Of a stretch of 64,000 nt of DNA, positions 19,527-29,147 are shown in pieces. The stretch covers positions 1 to 64,000 of the forward strand of contig NZ_JAQSDL010000106.1 in assembly GCF_029945895.1 (NCBI RefSeq), given 5' to 3'. Source of the stretch: Polaromonas sp. (GTDB lineage: Bacteria; Pseudomonadota; Gammaproteobacteria; Burkholderiales; Burkholderiaceae_C). A program made the position numbers and the translations under genes. A model generated the notes under the pieces. It was not told where the DNA came from and did no database searches. It worked only from the letters and a program-made list of their open reading frames with translations. The stretch's first letter is position 1; each line of letters begins with the position of its first letter.

Positions 19527-21074
19527 ATGTTAGCCGTCACCCCTGCCCTCAGCCTGCCGCTCCACGGGGTGGCTTCGACGCGCTTGCTGGAGCAGCGGGC
19601 GGCAGCCCACCTGCCAGCGCACACCCTGATGCAGCGTGCGGGGCTGGCGAGCGCGCGCCTGGCCCTGGCGCTGGCGCCGCACGCGCAGTGCATCTGGATT
19701 GCCTGCGGGCCGGGCAACAACGGCGGCGACGGCCTGGAAGCGGCCCGGCATCTGCACCTGTGGGGCAAAACCGTGGGGGTGACCTGGCTGGGCGCGCAAA
19801 ACGAAGCCCGCGTTCCCACCGATGCACTGGCCTCGCTGGCACGCGCCCGTGCAGCCGGCGTGCCCTTCGCCGGCACACCGCCAGCCGGCTTTGACTTCGC
19901 CATCGACGCCCTGCTGGGCATAGGCGCGGTACGCCGCCCCCTTGCGGCCAGGGGCCAGACCGATCTGCTCGGCCAGTGGCTGGCGCTGCTGCAGGCCAGC
20001 GTGCAACCGGTCCTGGCGATGGATATCCCGAGCGGACTGGACGCCGACACGGGCGCACCACTAGCTCCTGAATTGATAGCTTCCCGCGCTTTACCCGCAA
20101 GGGCTGGTACCCGATTTACCTTGAGCCTTTTGACGCTGAAGCCAGGCTTGTTCACGGCCGCCGGCCGCGACCTGGCCGGACAGGTCTGGTGGGACGACCT
20201 CGGCGTCACACCTGAACCGGCGCTGGCGCCGGACGCCTGGCTACTGGGCCGGGACCGCGCCGAATCACACGGACGTGACCAGGCAGCGCATACCAGCCAC
20301 AAAGGCAGCTTTGGCGATGTCGCCATCCTCGGCGGGCAGTCCAGCCCGCAAGCCGCCACCCACATGAGCGGCGCCGCCCTGCTGGCCGGGCGCGCCGCCC
20401 TGCATGCGGGCGCCGGCCGGGTGTTTGTGGCCCTGCTTGGCGGCGCCGGCCTCACGGTGGACCCGCAGCAGCCCGAGCTGATGTTCCGCAGTCCCGACGC
20501 GCTCGACCTCAAGACGCAGGTGCTGGTGTGTGGCTGCGGCGGCGGCGACGCCGTGGCCGCCGTGCTGCCGCGCGTGTTGTCGGGCGCGCAGACCGCCGTG
20601 CTGGACGCCGATGCGCTCAACGCCATCGCCGCCGACACCCAGCTGCAAACCCTGCTGCGGGCCCGCCAGGGCCGCGGCTACCGCACGGTGCTGACACCGC
20701 ATCCGCTGGAGGCCGCGCGCCTGCTCGGCAGCAACGCCGCCGCGGTGCAGGCCGACCGTTTGCTGGCCGCGCGGCAGCTGGCTGAAAAATTCGCCTGTGT
20801 GGTGGTGCTCAAGGGCTCGGGCACGGTGATCGCTGCGCCGGACCAGGTCAGCGCCATCAACCCCACCGGCAACGCGCGCCTGGCCACGGCCGGCACCGGC
20901 GATGTGCTGGCGGGCATGGTGGGTGCCCGGCTGGCCGGCGGACAGACGGCCTTTGACGCTGCCTGCAGCGCCGTTTTCCGGCATGGCCAGCTGGCCGATG
21001 ACTGGCCGGCCTGCCACCCCGGGCAGACGCTGACCGCCTCTGCCTTAGCCCAGAACCATCAGCCCGATCTGTAG
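19527..21074 (+). CDS. nnr: Bifunctional NAD(P)H-hydrate epimerase/ADP-dependent dehydratase
   Basis: Nnr repairs hydrated NADH/NADPH: the N-terminal YjeF domain epimerises R-NAD(P)HX and the C-terminal ribokinase-like domain dehydrates the S form with ADP. The 515-residue protein shows CGPGNNGGDGLEAARHL and DIPSGLDADTG in the first half. The second half has GSFGDVAILGGQ, DADALNAIA, LTPHPLEAARLL and NARLATAGTGDVLAGM. A dispersed repeat (20061-20119) falls at the end of the first domain and encodes APELIASRALPARAG, probably a linker insertion. The 3' end overlaps the convergent yggT by 30 bp. Confidence 0.93.
   Translation: MLAVTPALSLPLHGVASTRLLEQRAAAHLPAHTLMQRAGLASARLALALAPHAQCIWIACGPGNNGGDGLEAARHLHLWGKTVGVTWLGAQNEARVPTDALASLARARAAGVPFAGTPPAGFDFAIDALLGIGAVRRPLAARGQTDLLGQWLALLQASVQPVLAMDIPSGLDADTGAPLAPELIASRALPARAGTRFTLSLLTLKPGLFTAAGRDLAGQVWWDDLGVTPEPALAPDAWLLGRDRAESHGRDQAAHTSHKGSFGDVAILGGQSSPQAATHMSGAALLAGRAALHAGAGRVFVALLGGAGLTVDPQQPELMFRSPDALDLKTQVLVCGCGGGDAVAAVLPRVLSGAQTAVLDADALNAIAADTQLQTLLRARQGRGYRTVLTPHPLEAARLLGSNAAAVQADRLLAARQLAEKFACVVVLKGSGTVIAAPDQVSAINPTGNARLATAGTGDVLAGMVGARLAGGQTAFDAACSAVFRHGQLADDWPACHPGQTLTASALAQNHQPDL
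20061..20119 (+). repeat. Dispersed ATAGC element, copy 5 (in frame inside nnr)
   Basis: It reads CTAGCTCCTGAATTGATAGC, then CGCTTTACCCGCAAGGGCTG and CCGATTTAC. It is the best partner of the intergenic copy at 18121, but here it is translated. Confidence 0.75.
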
Positions 21075-21593
21075 CAGCAGCAGCAGCACCAGCGCCGACA
21101 GGTCGACACCGCCGATGGCCGGAATGATGCGCCGCAGCGGCGCCAGCAGGGGCTCGGCCAGCCGGCCCAGCAGGCCATACATGGGCGAACCGGGCTGCAG
21201 CCAGGAAATGATGGCGTAAATCAGCACCACCATGAAGGCCAGCTGCAGCGCAACCCGCAGCAGCATCTTCAGGCTCATCAACAGCAAGGCCGGCAGCATG
21301 GCCGCCGTCAGGTTCAGCAAGGCGCCGAACAGGGCCGCCCAGACCAACGCATACACCAGCGCCAGCAGCAAGGCGGCCAGCAGACTGGCCCAGTCCACGC
21401 GTGACTGCGCGACCGCCTTGGGCAGCATGCGCCGCAGGGGCTTGACCAGCCAGTCCGTCACGGCCATCACAAAGGTGCCGGGCTGCGCGCTCATGTTGAT
21501 GCGCAGGCGGTTCATCCAGGCACGCATCAGGGCCGCGCCTATCAGCACAAAGAACAGGCTGTCCACCAGAAAGGCCAGGATGCGGATCAGCAT
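21045..21593 (-). CDS. YggT-family membrane protein
   Basis: This is a small inner-membrane protein of 182 residues with two YggT repeats. Each consists of a hydrophobic pair around a short basic motif (DWLVKPLRRMLPKA near residue 48 and EPLLAPLRRIIPAIGGVDLS near residue 150). Function in the family is poorly known; links to osmotic or cell-envelope roles have been suggested. It overlaps the 3' end of nnr on the other strand. Confidence 0.85.
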   Translation of the reverse strand: MLIRILAFLVDSLFFVLIGAALMRAWMNRLRINMSAQPGTFVMAVTDWLVKPLRRMLPKAVAQSRVDWASLLAALLLALVYALVWAALFGALLNLTAAMLPALLLMSLKMLLRVALQLAFMVVLIYAIISWLQPGSPMYGLLGRLAEPLLAPLRRIIPAIGGVDLSALVLLLLLQIGLMVLG

Positions 21594-21662
21594 GGTTGTT
21601 GGGTCCTTGGCATGGTGGGCATGGCGGCGATAGCGGGCGAAAGATCAGAAAGGGTCATGCGT

Positions 21663-24017
21663 TCAGCGCCTGGGTTTCTTGCTCTGCTTGCGCCCGGCGC
21701 TGGAAGCAGATTTTTTGACCGCCGCCTTCAGCGCCTGGATCGGCGACTTGGCCGTCCGGCTGCCCGCCCCACTGCCCTCGCGCGCGCCGGCACGCTGCTC
21801 GGTGCCCTTGCCCGTGCGTTTGTTGTCGTCGCGCTTGCCACCACGCTGCTCGCCGGCCTTGCGCGGCGATGCGCGCTCCTGCTCGGGCAGCTCGGCGCTG
21901 CGACCACCGGCCTTGTCCTTCATGGCGCGGGTCAGCAGCTCTTCGCCCTCGCGCACCAGGCGGAAATCGATCTTGCGGCCGTCGAGATCGACCCGGCTGA
22001 CCTGGACGCGCACCCGGGTGCCGATGGCATAACGGATGCCGGTGCGTTCGCCGCGCAGCTCCTGGCGTGCCTCGTCAAAGCGGAAATACTCGCCGCCCAG
22101 TTCGGTGATGTGCACCAGGCCTTCGACATACATCGCATCGAGCGTGACAAAAATGCCGAAGCTGGTGGCCGCCGTGACGACGCCGCCGAACTCTTCGCCC
22201 AGGTGCTCACGCATGTATTTGCACTTGAGCCAGGCTTCCACGTCGCGGCTGGCTTCGTCGGCACGGCGTTCGTTGGCGCTGCAATGCAGGCCGGCCGCCT
22301 GCCAGGCGAGCTGGTCGGCGGTTGGCTTTTTCGGTTTCTGGTCCGGCTCGGTGACGCGCGAGGCCAGCCGTTTCGACAGCTTGGCCTCGGCCTCCCCGGG
22401 GGTAGGCAACACCGGCAGTTGGTACCGGGACTTGGTCAGCACTGCCTTGATGACGCGGTGCACCAGCAGGTCCGGGTAGCGGCGTATCGGGCTGGTGAAG
22501 TGCGTGTAGGCCTCATAGGCCAGGCCGAAGTGGCCGGCGTTCATGGGGGTGTAGATCGCCTGCTGCATGGAGCGCAGCAGCATGGAATGGATCTGCATCG
22601 CATCGGGCCGATCCTTGGTGGCCATGGCGATCTGCTGGAACTCGCCCGGCGCGGGGTTCTCCGTGATCGTCATGCCAATGCCCAAAGCCTTCAGGTAGGT
22701 GCGCAGAATGTCCTTCTTCTCGGGCGTCGGGCCTTCGTGCACACGGAACAGGCCTTCGTGTTTGCTGCCGGAAATGAAGTCCGCAGAACAGACGTTGGCC
22801 GCCAGCATGGCCTCTTCAATCACGCGGTGGGCAACGTTGCGGGTGCGCGGCACGATTTTCTCGATGCGCCCGGCCTCGTCGCAGACGATCTGTGTCTCGG
22901 TGGTTTCAAAGTCCACCGCGCCGCGCACGCCACGCTCCTTGAGCAGCGCCTGGTAGACGTCATGCAGGTCCAGCAGGTGCGGCACCAGCGCCTTGCGCTG
23001 GGCCGCTTCCGGGCCGCGCGTGTTAGCCAGGATGGCGGCGACTTCGGTGTAGGTGAAACGCGCGTGGCTGAACATCACCGCCGGGTAGAACTGGTAGGCG
23101 TGGACTTCGCCCTTGGCGTTGACCAGCATGTCGCAGACCATGCACAGACGCTCGACGTTCGGGTTCAGCGAACACAGGCCGTTGGAGAGCTTTTCGGGCA
23201 GCATGGGAATCACGCGGCGCGGAAAATAAACGCTGGTCGCGCGGTCGTAGGCATCGATATCGATCGCACTGCCGGTTTCCACATAGTGGCTCACGTCGGC
23301 AATCGCCACCAGCAGGCGCCAGCCCTTGCCGCGGCCGACCTTGGCCGGCTCGCAATACACGGCATCGTCAAAGTCGCGCGCGTCTTCGCCGTCGATGGTC
23401 ACCAGCGGAATGTCGGTCAGGTCGACGCGGCCTTTTTTGTCGGCGGGCCGCACGGCGTCCGGCAGGGTGCGGGCCAGCGCCAGTCCGGCGTCGCTGAACT
23501 CATGCGGCACGCCGTATTTGCGCACCGCAATTTCGATTTCCATGCCCGGGTCGTCGATCTCACCGAGCACTTCCTTGACGCGGCCGACCGGCTGGCCAAA
23601 CAGCGCCGGCGGCTCGGTGAGCTGCACCACCACGATCTGTCCGGGCTTGGCCGTGCCGATGGCGCCCTTGGGGATCAGCACGTCCTGGCCGTAACGCTTG
23701 TCCTCGGGCGCCACCAGCCAGACACCGCTTTCCTGCAACAGGCGGCCAATGATGGGATTGGGCGAACGTTCAATGATTTCCGTGACGCGGCCTTCGGGGC
23801 GGTTCTTGCGGTCGTGCCGCACGATGCGCGCCTTGACGCGGTCCTTGTGCAGCACGGCGCGCATTTCGTTGGGCGGCAGGTAGATGTCGGCTTCGCCGTC
23901 ATCGCGCTGGACAAAGCCGTGGCCATCGCGATGGCCTGAAACAGTGCCTTCAAATTCGGCGAGCAGTCCGGCGCCTGGGCCGTTGCTGTGGGTAGTTGTT
24001 TTGATAACGGGTCTCAC
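21663..24017 (-). CDS. rnr: Ribonuclease R
   Basis: RNase R is a 3'-5' exoribonuclease that degrades structured RNA and acts in quality control. The 784-residue protein has cold-shock domains (GHRDGHGFV, DIYLPPNEM), the RNB catalytic domain with DGEDARDFDDAVYCE and SSYFP-type ATSVYFPRRVIPMLPE, HFTSPIRRYPDLLVHR and an S1 domain. A lysine/arginine-rich tail (about residues 700-784) is typical. The start is a GTG at 24017; no strong ribosome-binding site is visible, so it could shift slightly. Confidence 0.96.
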   Translation of the reverse strand: MRPVIKTTTHSNGPGAGLLAEFEGTVSGHRDGHGFVQRDDGEADIYLPPNEMRAVLHKDRVKARIVRHDRKNRPEGRVTEIIERSPNPIIGRLLQESGVWLVAPEDKRYGQDVLIPKGAIGTAKPGQIVVVQLTEPPALFGQPVGRVKEVLGEIDDPGMEIEIAVRKYGVPHEFSDAGLALARTLPDAVRPADKKGRVDLTDIPLVTIDGEDARDFDDAVYCEPAKVGRGKGWRLLVAIADVSHYVETGSAIDIDAYDRATSVYFPRRVIPMLPEKLSNGLCSLNPNVERLCMVCDMLVNAKGEVHAYQFYPAVMFSHARFTYTEVAAILANTRGPEAAQRKALVPHLLDLHDVYQALLKERGVRGAVDFETTETQIVCDEAGRIEKIVPRTRNVAHRVIEEAMLAANVCSADFISGSKHEGLFRVHEGPTPEKKDILRTYLKALGIGMTITENPAPGEFQQIAMATKDRPDAMQIHSMLLRSMQQAIYTPMNAGHFGLAYEAYTHFTSPIRRYPDLLVHRVIKAVLTKSRYQLPVLPTPGEAEAKLSKRLASRVTEPDQKPKKPTADQLAWQAAGLHCSANERRADEASRDVEAWLKCKYMREHLGEEFGGVVTAATSFGIFVTLDAMYVEGLVHITELGGEYFRFDEARQELRGERTGIRYAIGTRVRVQVSRVDLDGRKIDFRLVREGEELLTRAMKDKAGGRSAELPEQERASPRKAGEQRGGKRDDNKRTGKGTEQRAGAREGSGAGSRTAKSPIQALKAAVKKSASSAGRKQSKKPRR

Positions 24018-24241
24018 TTCTTGAGATGATTAATGGGGGAAAGAATTCCGGAACCGGCTTGCTGCCGGCGGGAAATCCGTCGTGTCCGTATATTTCTGCA
24101 TGTCAAAAGCCGGCAGTTTGCGGGACCATGGCGTGAAGTTGCGAGCCTGGCATGGGATGCGCCTCATGGTCCGCACCTCGATTGAAATTTTTTGGAATCC
24201 GGACAGGAAAACCGATTCTGTAATGGTACACTGCTGGCTGT

Positions 24242-24326
24242 GCCCGGGTGGCGGAATTGGTAGACGCGCACGGTTCAGGTCCGTGTATCGCAAGATGTGG
24301 AGATTCGAGTTCTCTCCCGGGCACCA
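24242..24326 (+). tRNA. tRNA-Leu (anticodon CAG)
   Basis: The acceptor stem GCCCGGG pairs with CCCGGGC (24316-24322), followed by A and an encoded CCA. The anticodon stem CACGG/CCGTG holds the loop TTCAGGT with anticodon CAG at 24276-24278. A long variable arm, as expected for a class II leucine tRNA, follows. Confidence 0.97.
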
Positions 24327-24355
24327 GATACATCAAATCCAGCGAAAGCTGGTAC

Positions 24356-24390
24356 AAAAAAGGCCACCGCCAACCCGGTGGCCTTTTTGC
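24356..24390 (+). terminator. Rho-independent terminator after tRNA-Leu
   Basis: GGCCACC (24362-24368) pairs with GGTGGCC (24377-24383), flanked by an A-run before and TTTTT after. It is symmetric and could also serve the convergent rimO transcript. Confidence 0.85.
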
Positions 24391-24437
24391 TTTCCAGGTG
24401 CTTTTTCAGCACTTGTGCCAGCCCCATGCGGACGGCC

Positions 24438-25847
24438 TCAGACCGGCACCGCCACGAGATCGTGGCCCTGGGTGCCGACAATCCGGGCCTTGGTGAATTC
24501 CCCGACCTTGAGCGTCTTGCTGATTTTTTCGGGTGGCAGCAATTTCACGACACCGTCAATCTCCGGCGCGTCGGCGTAGCTGCGGCCCACGCCGCCCTTT
24601 TTACCCATGCCGGGAGCCGAGTCCACCAGCACCTGCATGGTCGCCCCCACACGCTGCTGCAGCTTCGCCGCAGAGACCGCTTCGGCCACGGCCATGAAAC
24701 GTGCGCGGCGCTCCTCGCGCACTTCGAGGGGCAACATACCGGGAATGTCGTTGGCGGTGGCGCCCTCCACCGCGCTGTAGGCAAAGCAGCCGGCGCGGTC
24801 AATCTGCGCTTCACGCATGAAATCCAGCAGGTGCTCGAATTCACCCTCGGTTTCGCCGGGAAAACCGGCAATGAAGGTGCTGCGGATCACGATCTCGGGG
24901 CAGATTTCGCGCCAGCGCGCAATGCGCTCCAGATTCTTCTCACCGCTGGCCGGTCGTTTCATGCGCTTGAGCACATCGGGGTGGCTGTGCTGCAGGGGCA
25001 CGTCCAGGTAAGGCAACACCTTGCCGGTGGCCATCAACGGCAGGATCTCGTCCACACTGGGGTACGGGTAGACGTAATGCAGGCGCACCCAGGCACCGTA
25101 GGGCTCGGCAATCTCGCCGAGCGCCTGCACCAGCTCCAGCATGCGGGTCTTGACGGGTTTGCCGTCCCAGAAACCGGTGCGGTACTTCACGTCCACCCCA
25201 TAGGCCGAGGTGTCCTGGCTAATGACGAGCAGCTCCCGGACACCGCCCTCAAACAGCGCGCGCGCCTCATTGAGCACGTCGCCGATCGGCCGCGACACCA
25301 GGTCGCCGCGCATCGACGGAATGATGCAGAAGGTGCAGCGGTGGTTGCAGCCTTCACTGATCTTCAGGTAGGCATAGTGCCGCGGTGTGAGCTTGATGCC
25401 CGCAATGCCGAAGGCGTTGGGCACCAGATCGACAAACGGGTCGTGCGGCTTGGGCAGGTTCAGGTGCACCGCGTCCATCACTTCCTGCGTTGCGTGCGGG
25501 CCGGTCACGGCAAGCACACTCGGATGCATCTGGCGCACCAGGTTGCCGCCGCCCTCGCCCGCCTTGGCGCCCAGGCAGCCGGTCACGATGACACGGCCGT
25601 TTTCTGCCAGCGCCTCGCCAATGGTGTCCAGGCTTTCACGGACGGCGTCATCGATGAAGCCGCAGGTGTTGACGATCACCAGGTCGGCGCCTTCAAAGGT
25701 TTTGGAGGTCTGGTAACCCTCGGCGCTGAGCTGCGTCAGGATCAGCTCGGAGTCGGTCAGGGCCTTGGGACAGCCGAGGCTGACAAACCCGACGCGCGGC
25801 GCCGTGTTCAAGGTGGAGGAAGGTGGGGTAGCTAGGGCTTGGCTCAT
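24438..25847 (-). CDS. rimO: Ribosomal protein S12 methylthiotransferase RimO
   Basis: RimO is a radical-SAM enzyme that adds a methylthio group to an aspartate of ribosomal protein S12. The 469-residue protein has an N-terminal UPF0004 domain with cysteines in [22 protein letters not shown] and VTGCLGA. The radical-SAM cluster motif is CNHRCTFC, and a C-terminal TRAM domain follows. It needs two Fe-S clusters, which the isc genes in this window would supply. Confidence 0.95.
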   Translation of the reverse strand: MSQALATPPSSTLNTAPRVGFVSLGCPKALTDSELILTQLSAEGYQTSKTFEGADLVIVNTCGFIDDAVRESLDTIGEALAENGRVIVTGCLGAKAGEGGGNLVRQMHPSVLAVTGPHATQEVMDAVHLNLPKPHDPFVDLVPNAFGIAGIKLTPRHYAYLKISEGCNHRCTFCIIPSMRGDLVSRPIGDVLNEARALFEGGVRELLVISQDTSAYGVDVKYRTGFWDGKPVKTRMLELVQALGEIAEPYGAWVRLHYVYPYPSVDEILPLMATGKVLPYLDVPLQHSHPDVLKRMKRPASGEKNLERIARWREICPEIVIRSTFIAGFPGETEGEFEHLLDFMREAQIDRAGCFAYSAVEGATANDIPGMLPLEVREERRARFMAVAEAVSAAKLQQRVGATMQVLVDSAPGMGKKGGVGRSYADAPEIDGVVKLLPPEKISKTLKVGEFTKARIVGTQGHDLVAVPV

Positions 25848-25910
25848 GCCCTCTATTGTCTCAGAGCGCGCAGGGTGCGACTGCCTGCGCGCGAAATGGC
25901 CTGGACACGG

Positions 25911-26528
25911 TCAGCGCTTGAGGCCCAGGGCGGCCAGCATCTGCTCGCTTTGTTTTTGCATCTGCTCCTGCATTTGCGTGAACACGGTTTTCGACTGCTC
26001 GACATAGCTGCCCATCATGCCCTGCATGGTGGGCGACTGGGCATTGACAAACTGCGCCCACGCCTCCGGCGTCAGGCCCTTGGACTGCTCGGACATCTTG
26101 AGCTGCAAGTCCATGAAGGACTGGACGTTTTTCTCGAGGTAGGAACCCATGAAGCTCTGCATCGCATTGCCGTAAAAACGGATGATGTTGGACAACACCG
26201 CCTCGGTGAACATGGGCGCGCCACCGGCTTCCTCTTCCAGAATGATCTGCAGCAGGATGCTGCGTGTCAGGTCCTCATTGGACTTGGCATCGCGCACCAC
26301 GAAGTCGGTGCTGTCCATGACGAGGTTTTTGACCTCGGCCAGAGTGATGTAGGCTGAAGTATCGGTGTCGTAGAGACGGCGATTCGGGTATTTCTTGATG
26401 ACACGCGGCGAGGCCGCCTTGCCGTTACCGCCCTTGCTGCCCGGTATTTTCCCCGACGTACTGCCAACGGGGGGAGCCGGGTCGGTTGACTGGCTCCTGG
26501 ACTGACTGGTGGGCTTGCTCTTGGGCAC
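25911..26528 (-). CDS. phaR: Polyhydroxyalkanoate synthesis repressor PhaR
   Basis: PhaR represses phasin and other PHA genes and is released when it binds PHA granules. The 205-residue protein has the diagnostic DNA-binding start RVIKKYPNRRLYDTDTSAYI, then EVKNLVM and a PHB-accumulation domain, and a Met/Gln-rich C-terminal helix. The GTG at 26528 has AGGAG 9 bases upstream; an ATG 13 codons earlier lacks this. A possible target site lies before phaZ (44759-44773). Confidence 0.93.
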   Translation of the reverse strand: MPKSKPTSQSRSQSTDPAPPVGSTSGKIPGSKGGNGKAASPRVIKKYPNRRLYDTDTSAYITLAEVKNLVMDSTDFVVRDAKSNEDLTRSILLQIILEEEAGGAPMFTEAVLSNIIRFYGNAMQSFMGSYLEKNVQSFMDLQLKMSEQSKGLTPEAWAQFVNAQSPTMQGMMGSYVEQSKTVFTQMQEQMQKQSEQMLAALGLKR

Positions 26529-26669
26529 TGTGCGAACTCCTGTGAATGACTGCCTGCACCAATGCACAGGGTCACCACATTCTAGGAAGTATGCTTACCT
26601 GCAATCCCCTTGGTTTACCCTGTGAGCACCGTGGAATGCACAGTTGACAGGAAAACAACTACAGGAAAT

Positions 26670-26746
26670 TGGTAGGCGCGATTGGACTCGAACCAACGAC
26701 CCCCACCATGTCAAGGTGGTGCTCTAACCAGCTGAGCTACGCGCCT
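26670..26746 (-). tRNA. tRNA-Val (anticodon GAC)
   Basis: Read on the minus strand, the acceptor AGGCGCG pairs with CGCGCCT and is followed by A and encoded CCA. The anticodon stem CCACC/GGTGG holds the loop with GAC. The T-arm contains GGTTCGAGTCC. It is 77 nt long including CCA. Confidence 0.97.
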
Positions 26747-26823
26747 AAGGACTGTTCGACCTCGTCATTGTAGCAGCGCAAACCCGGCCTTTTTGCACCC
26801 TGGCCGAAATTTTTGCGGACAAA

Positions 26824-29124
26824 TCAGCGCCTGCGCGCCGAACGCACACCATTGACTTCGGCGACGACCGCAAGCACCTGGTTGAGCCGGCCCGAGTCAG
26901 CCACCTCCACCGTGAAGGTCATCCAGGCCGTGCCGCCGCGGTTGTCCTTGACCGACGTGGTCTGCACACCAATGACGTTCATTTTTTCCCTGGCAAACAC
27001 CTCGGAGATGTCGCGCAGCAAACCCTGGCGATCAGACGCCTCGATGGCGACATCCACGGGGTAGACCGAGCCGCCCGCATTTTTCGGCTGGCTCCACTCG
27101 ACCTCGATCACGCGATCCGGGCTGCCGCCGGCCATGTTGCGGAAGTTGCTGCAATCGCTTCGGTGGATGCTCACGCCTTTCCCCTTGGTCACAAAACCGA
27201 GGATGGCATCCGGTGGCGCGGGCTTGCAGCACCTGGCGAGCTGGGTGAGCAGCGAGTCGATGCCCACCACCAGTACCCCGCCTTTGCTGCCCCCAGACTT
27301 GTCGGGCCTGGCCTTTTTGGCCAGCACGTAGTCGTCCTGCGTGGGGGGCGGCTCGGGCGGCTTGAGCATGTTCTCGATGGTGCGCAGCGACAGTTCGTCC
27401 TTGCCGACCACTTCAAACAGATCCTCTGCGCTTTTAAAGCCCAGCTGCGTCGCTACGTCCTCGAGCTTCATCGCGGTTCTGCCCTCGCGCTGCAGCAGTT
27501 TTTCCACTGCTTCGCGCCCGCGCGCCACCGTCTGTGCCATGGCCTGGGCGTTGAACCAGGCGCGCACTTTCGACCGCGCGCGGTGGCTGGCCAGGAAGCC
27601 GAGCTCGGGATTGAGCCAGTCCCGCGACGGGCCGCCCTCCTTCGTGGTGACGACCTCGACCGTCTGCCCGTTTTGCAGCGGCGTGTTCAGCGGCACCATG
27701 GCGCCGTCGATGCGTGCGCCGCGGCAGCGATGACCCAGGCTGGTGTGCACGCTGTAGGCAAAGTCGAGCGCGGTCGCGCCCTGCGGCAGTTCGACGACGG
27801 CCGCTTCCGGCGTCAGGACGTAGATGCGGTCCTCGAACAGGCCCTGGTTGGCGTCGCGCGACTTGGCCGCCACCGGCCCCGACAAATCACGTTCCCAGGC
27901 CAGCAACTGCCGCAACACGGCAATTTTTGCGTCGTACTCGCTGCTGGCCGACACGCCGCCGTATCCCTTGGTGCCCGCTTCCTTGTAAGCCCAGTGGGCA
28001 GCCACGCCATGCTCGGCATGGTCGTGCATGGCCTGGGTGCGGATCTGGATCTCGACCGCCCGCTGCTGAGCATCGCGCACCACCGTGTGCAGCGACTGGT
28101 AGCCGTTGGACTTGGGCTTGGCGATGTAGTCGTCGAATTCGCCCTCGACCGGCGTGAAATGCGAATGCACAAAGCCGAGTGCCGCGTAACAGCCCTTGAC
28201 GTCGGCGGCGATCACGCGCAGGGCGCGGATGTCGAACACCTGGTCGAAATCGAGGCCCTTGCCGCGCATCTTCTTGACGATGCTGTAGATGTGTTTGGGC
28301 CGGCCCTGCACCAGCGCCGCAATGCCGTTGCTGTTCAGGTCGCGCTCCAGCTGGGCGCGCAGCGCTTCCATGAAGACCTCGCGCCCGGCTCGTTTTTCAT
28401 CAAGCAGGCGGGCAATGCTTTTGTAGGTGTCCGGCTCGAGAAAACGGAAGGCCAGATCTTCCATTTCCCACTTGATCTGCCAGATGCCCAGGCGGTTGGC
28501 CAGCGGCGCAAAAACGTTGAGCGACTCGCGCGCCACGGCCAGCGGGCATGGTTGCCGGATGGCTGCAAAGTGACGCAAGGTCTGCAGGCGGGACGCCAGG
28601 CGCAGCATGACGACCCGCAGATCGCGCGAAAACGCCAGCAGCATCTTGCGCACGTTTTCAGTCTGCGCCGCCGGGTCTTCGAGCTGGGCCCTGTCGTCGG
28701 CGGCGCGGGCCTGCTTCTGCACATGGACGAGCTTGGTGGTCTCCATGGCCAGGGCGGCGAAGTTGGCACCGAAAGCCTTGGCAATCACCTCCTGCGGCTT
28801 GTTCAGGTGCGCGCAGGCGTGGACGAGGTAGGTGGCCGCCTGCATGGCCTCGGAGCCGCCAATGGCCTTGAGAATGGCCGCGACGGCGTCCGCATGGGCC
28901 AGGATGTTTTCACCGGTGTCCAGCGTTTCGCTGGCGATCAGCGGCTCGGCAAAGGCCCTGGCGCGGGCCAGCGCGTGCGGCTGGTCCGGCAGGCTGTCGG
29001 CCGTGGCCGTCACGATGGACGCATTGGGCAGTGGCGTCATGGGCGTCTGGGGCGCCACGCCTGTCTGGGACTTCAAAAGCGATTTGGGCGGAGCGCCAGG
29101 CCCGGCCCCGGCATGTTTCGTCAC
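26824..29124 (-). CDS. relA: RelA-type (p)ppGpp synthetase
   Basis: This enzyme makes the stringent-response alarmone when uncharged tRNA enters the ribosome. The 766-residue protein keeps the synthetase domain (RPKHIYSIVKKM, DIRALRVI, KPKSNGYQSLHTVV, IQIRTQAMHDHAEHGVAAHW). A TGS domain (YVLTPEAAVVELPQGATALD), a helical region and a C-terminal ACT domain follow. The N-terminal HD hydrolase motif is degenerate: the expected His-Asp is His102-Ala103 (YLVHACAH), so it should only synthesise. The start is a GTG at 29124 without a clear Shine-Dalgarno sequence; a later ATG at 29040 is possible. Confidence 0.93.
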   Translation of the reverse strand: MTKHAGAGPGAPPKSLLKSQTGVAPQTPMTPLPNASIVTATADSLPDQPHALARARAFAEPLIASETLDTGENILAHADAVAAILKAIGGSEAMQAATYLVHACAHLNKPQEVIAKAFGANFAALAMETTKLVHVQKQARAADDRAQLEDPAAQTENVRKMLLAFSRDLRVVMLRLASRLQTLRHFAAIRQPCPLAVARESLNVFAPLANRLGIWQIKWEMEDLAFRFLEPDTYKSIARLLDEKRAGREVFMEALRAQLERDLNSNGIAALVQGRPKHIYSIVKKMRGKGLDFDQVFDIRALRVIAADVKGCYAALGFVHSHFTPVEGEFDDYIAKPKSNGYQSLHTVVRDAQQRAVEIQIRTQAMHDHAEHGVAAHWAYKEAGTKGYGGVSASSEYDAKIAVLRQLLAWERDLSGPVAAKSRDANQGLFEDRIYVLTPEAAVVELPQGATALDFAYSVHTSLGHRCRGARIDGAMVPLNTPLQNGQTVEVVTTKEGGPSRDWLNPELGFLASHRARSKVRAWFNAQAMAQTVARGREAVEKLLQREGRTAMKLEDVATQLGFKSAEDLFEVVGKDELSLRTIENMLKPPEPPPTQDDYVLAKKARPDKSGGSKGGVLVVGIDSLLTQLARCCKPAPPDAILGFVTKGKGVSIHRSDCSNFRNMAGGSPDRVIEVEWSQPKNAGGSVYPVDVAIEASDRQGLLRDISEVFAREKMNVIGVQTTSVKDNRGGTAWMTFTVEVADSGRLNQVLAVVAEVNGVRSARRR

Positions 29125-29147
29125 TGGGAATTTTTCAATGAAAGGTT

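Noticed and set aside
21612-23939. 775-codon plus-strand ORF opposite rnr (and similar long antisense ORFs, e.g. 57734-60301 and 39209-41326)
   Set aside because: They mirror well-conserved genes on the other strand; high GC keeps the opposite frames open, and the translations show no recognisable family.
26545-26570. TGCA-N4-TGCA palindrome before phaR as an autoregulatory PhaR site
   Set aside because: The spacing differs from the phaZ site and from the TGC-N3-GCA motif; too weak to claim.
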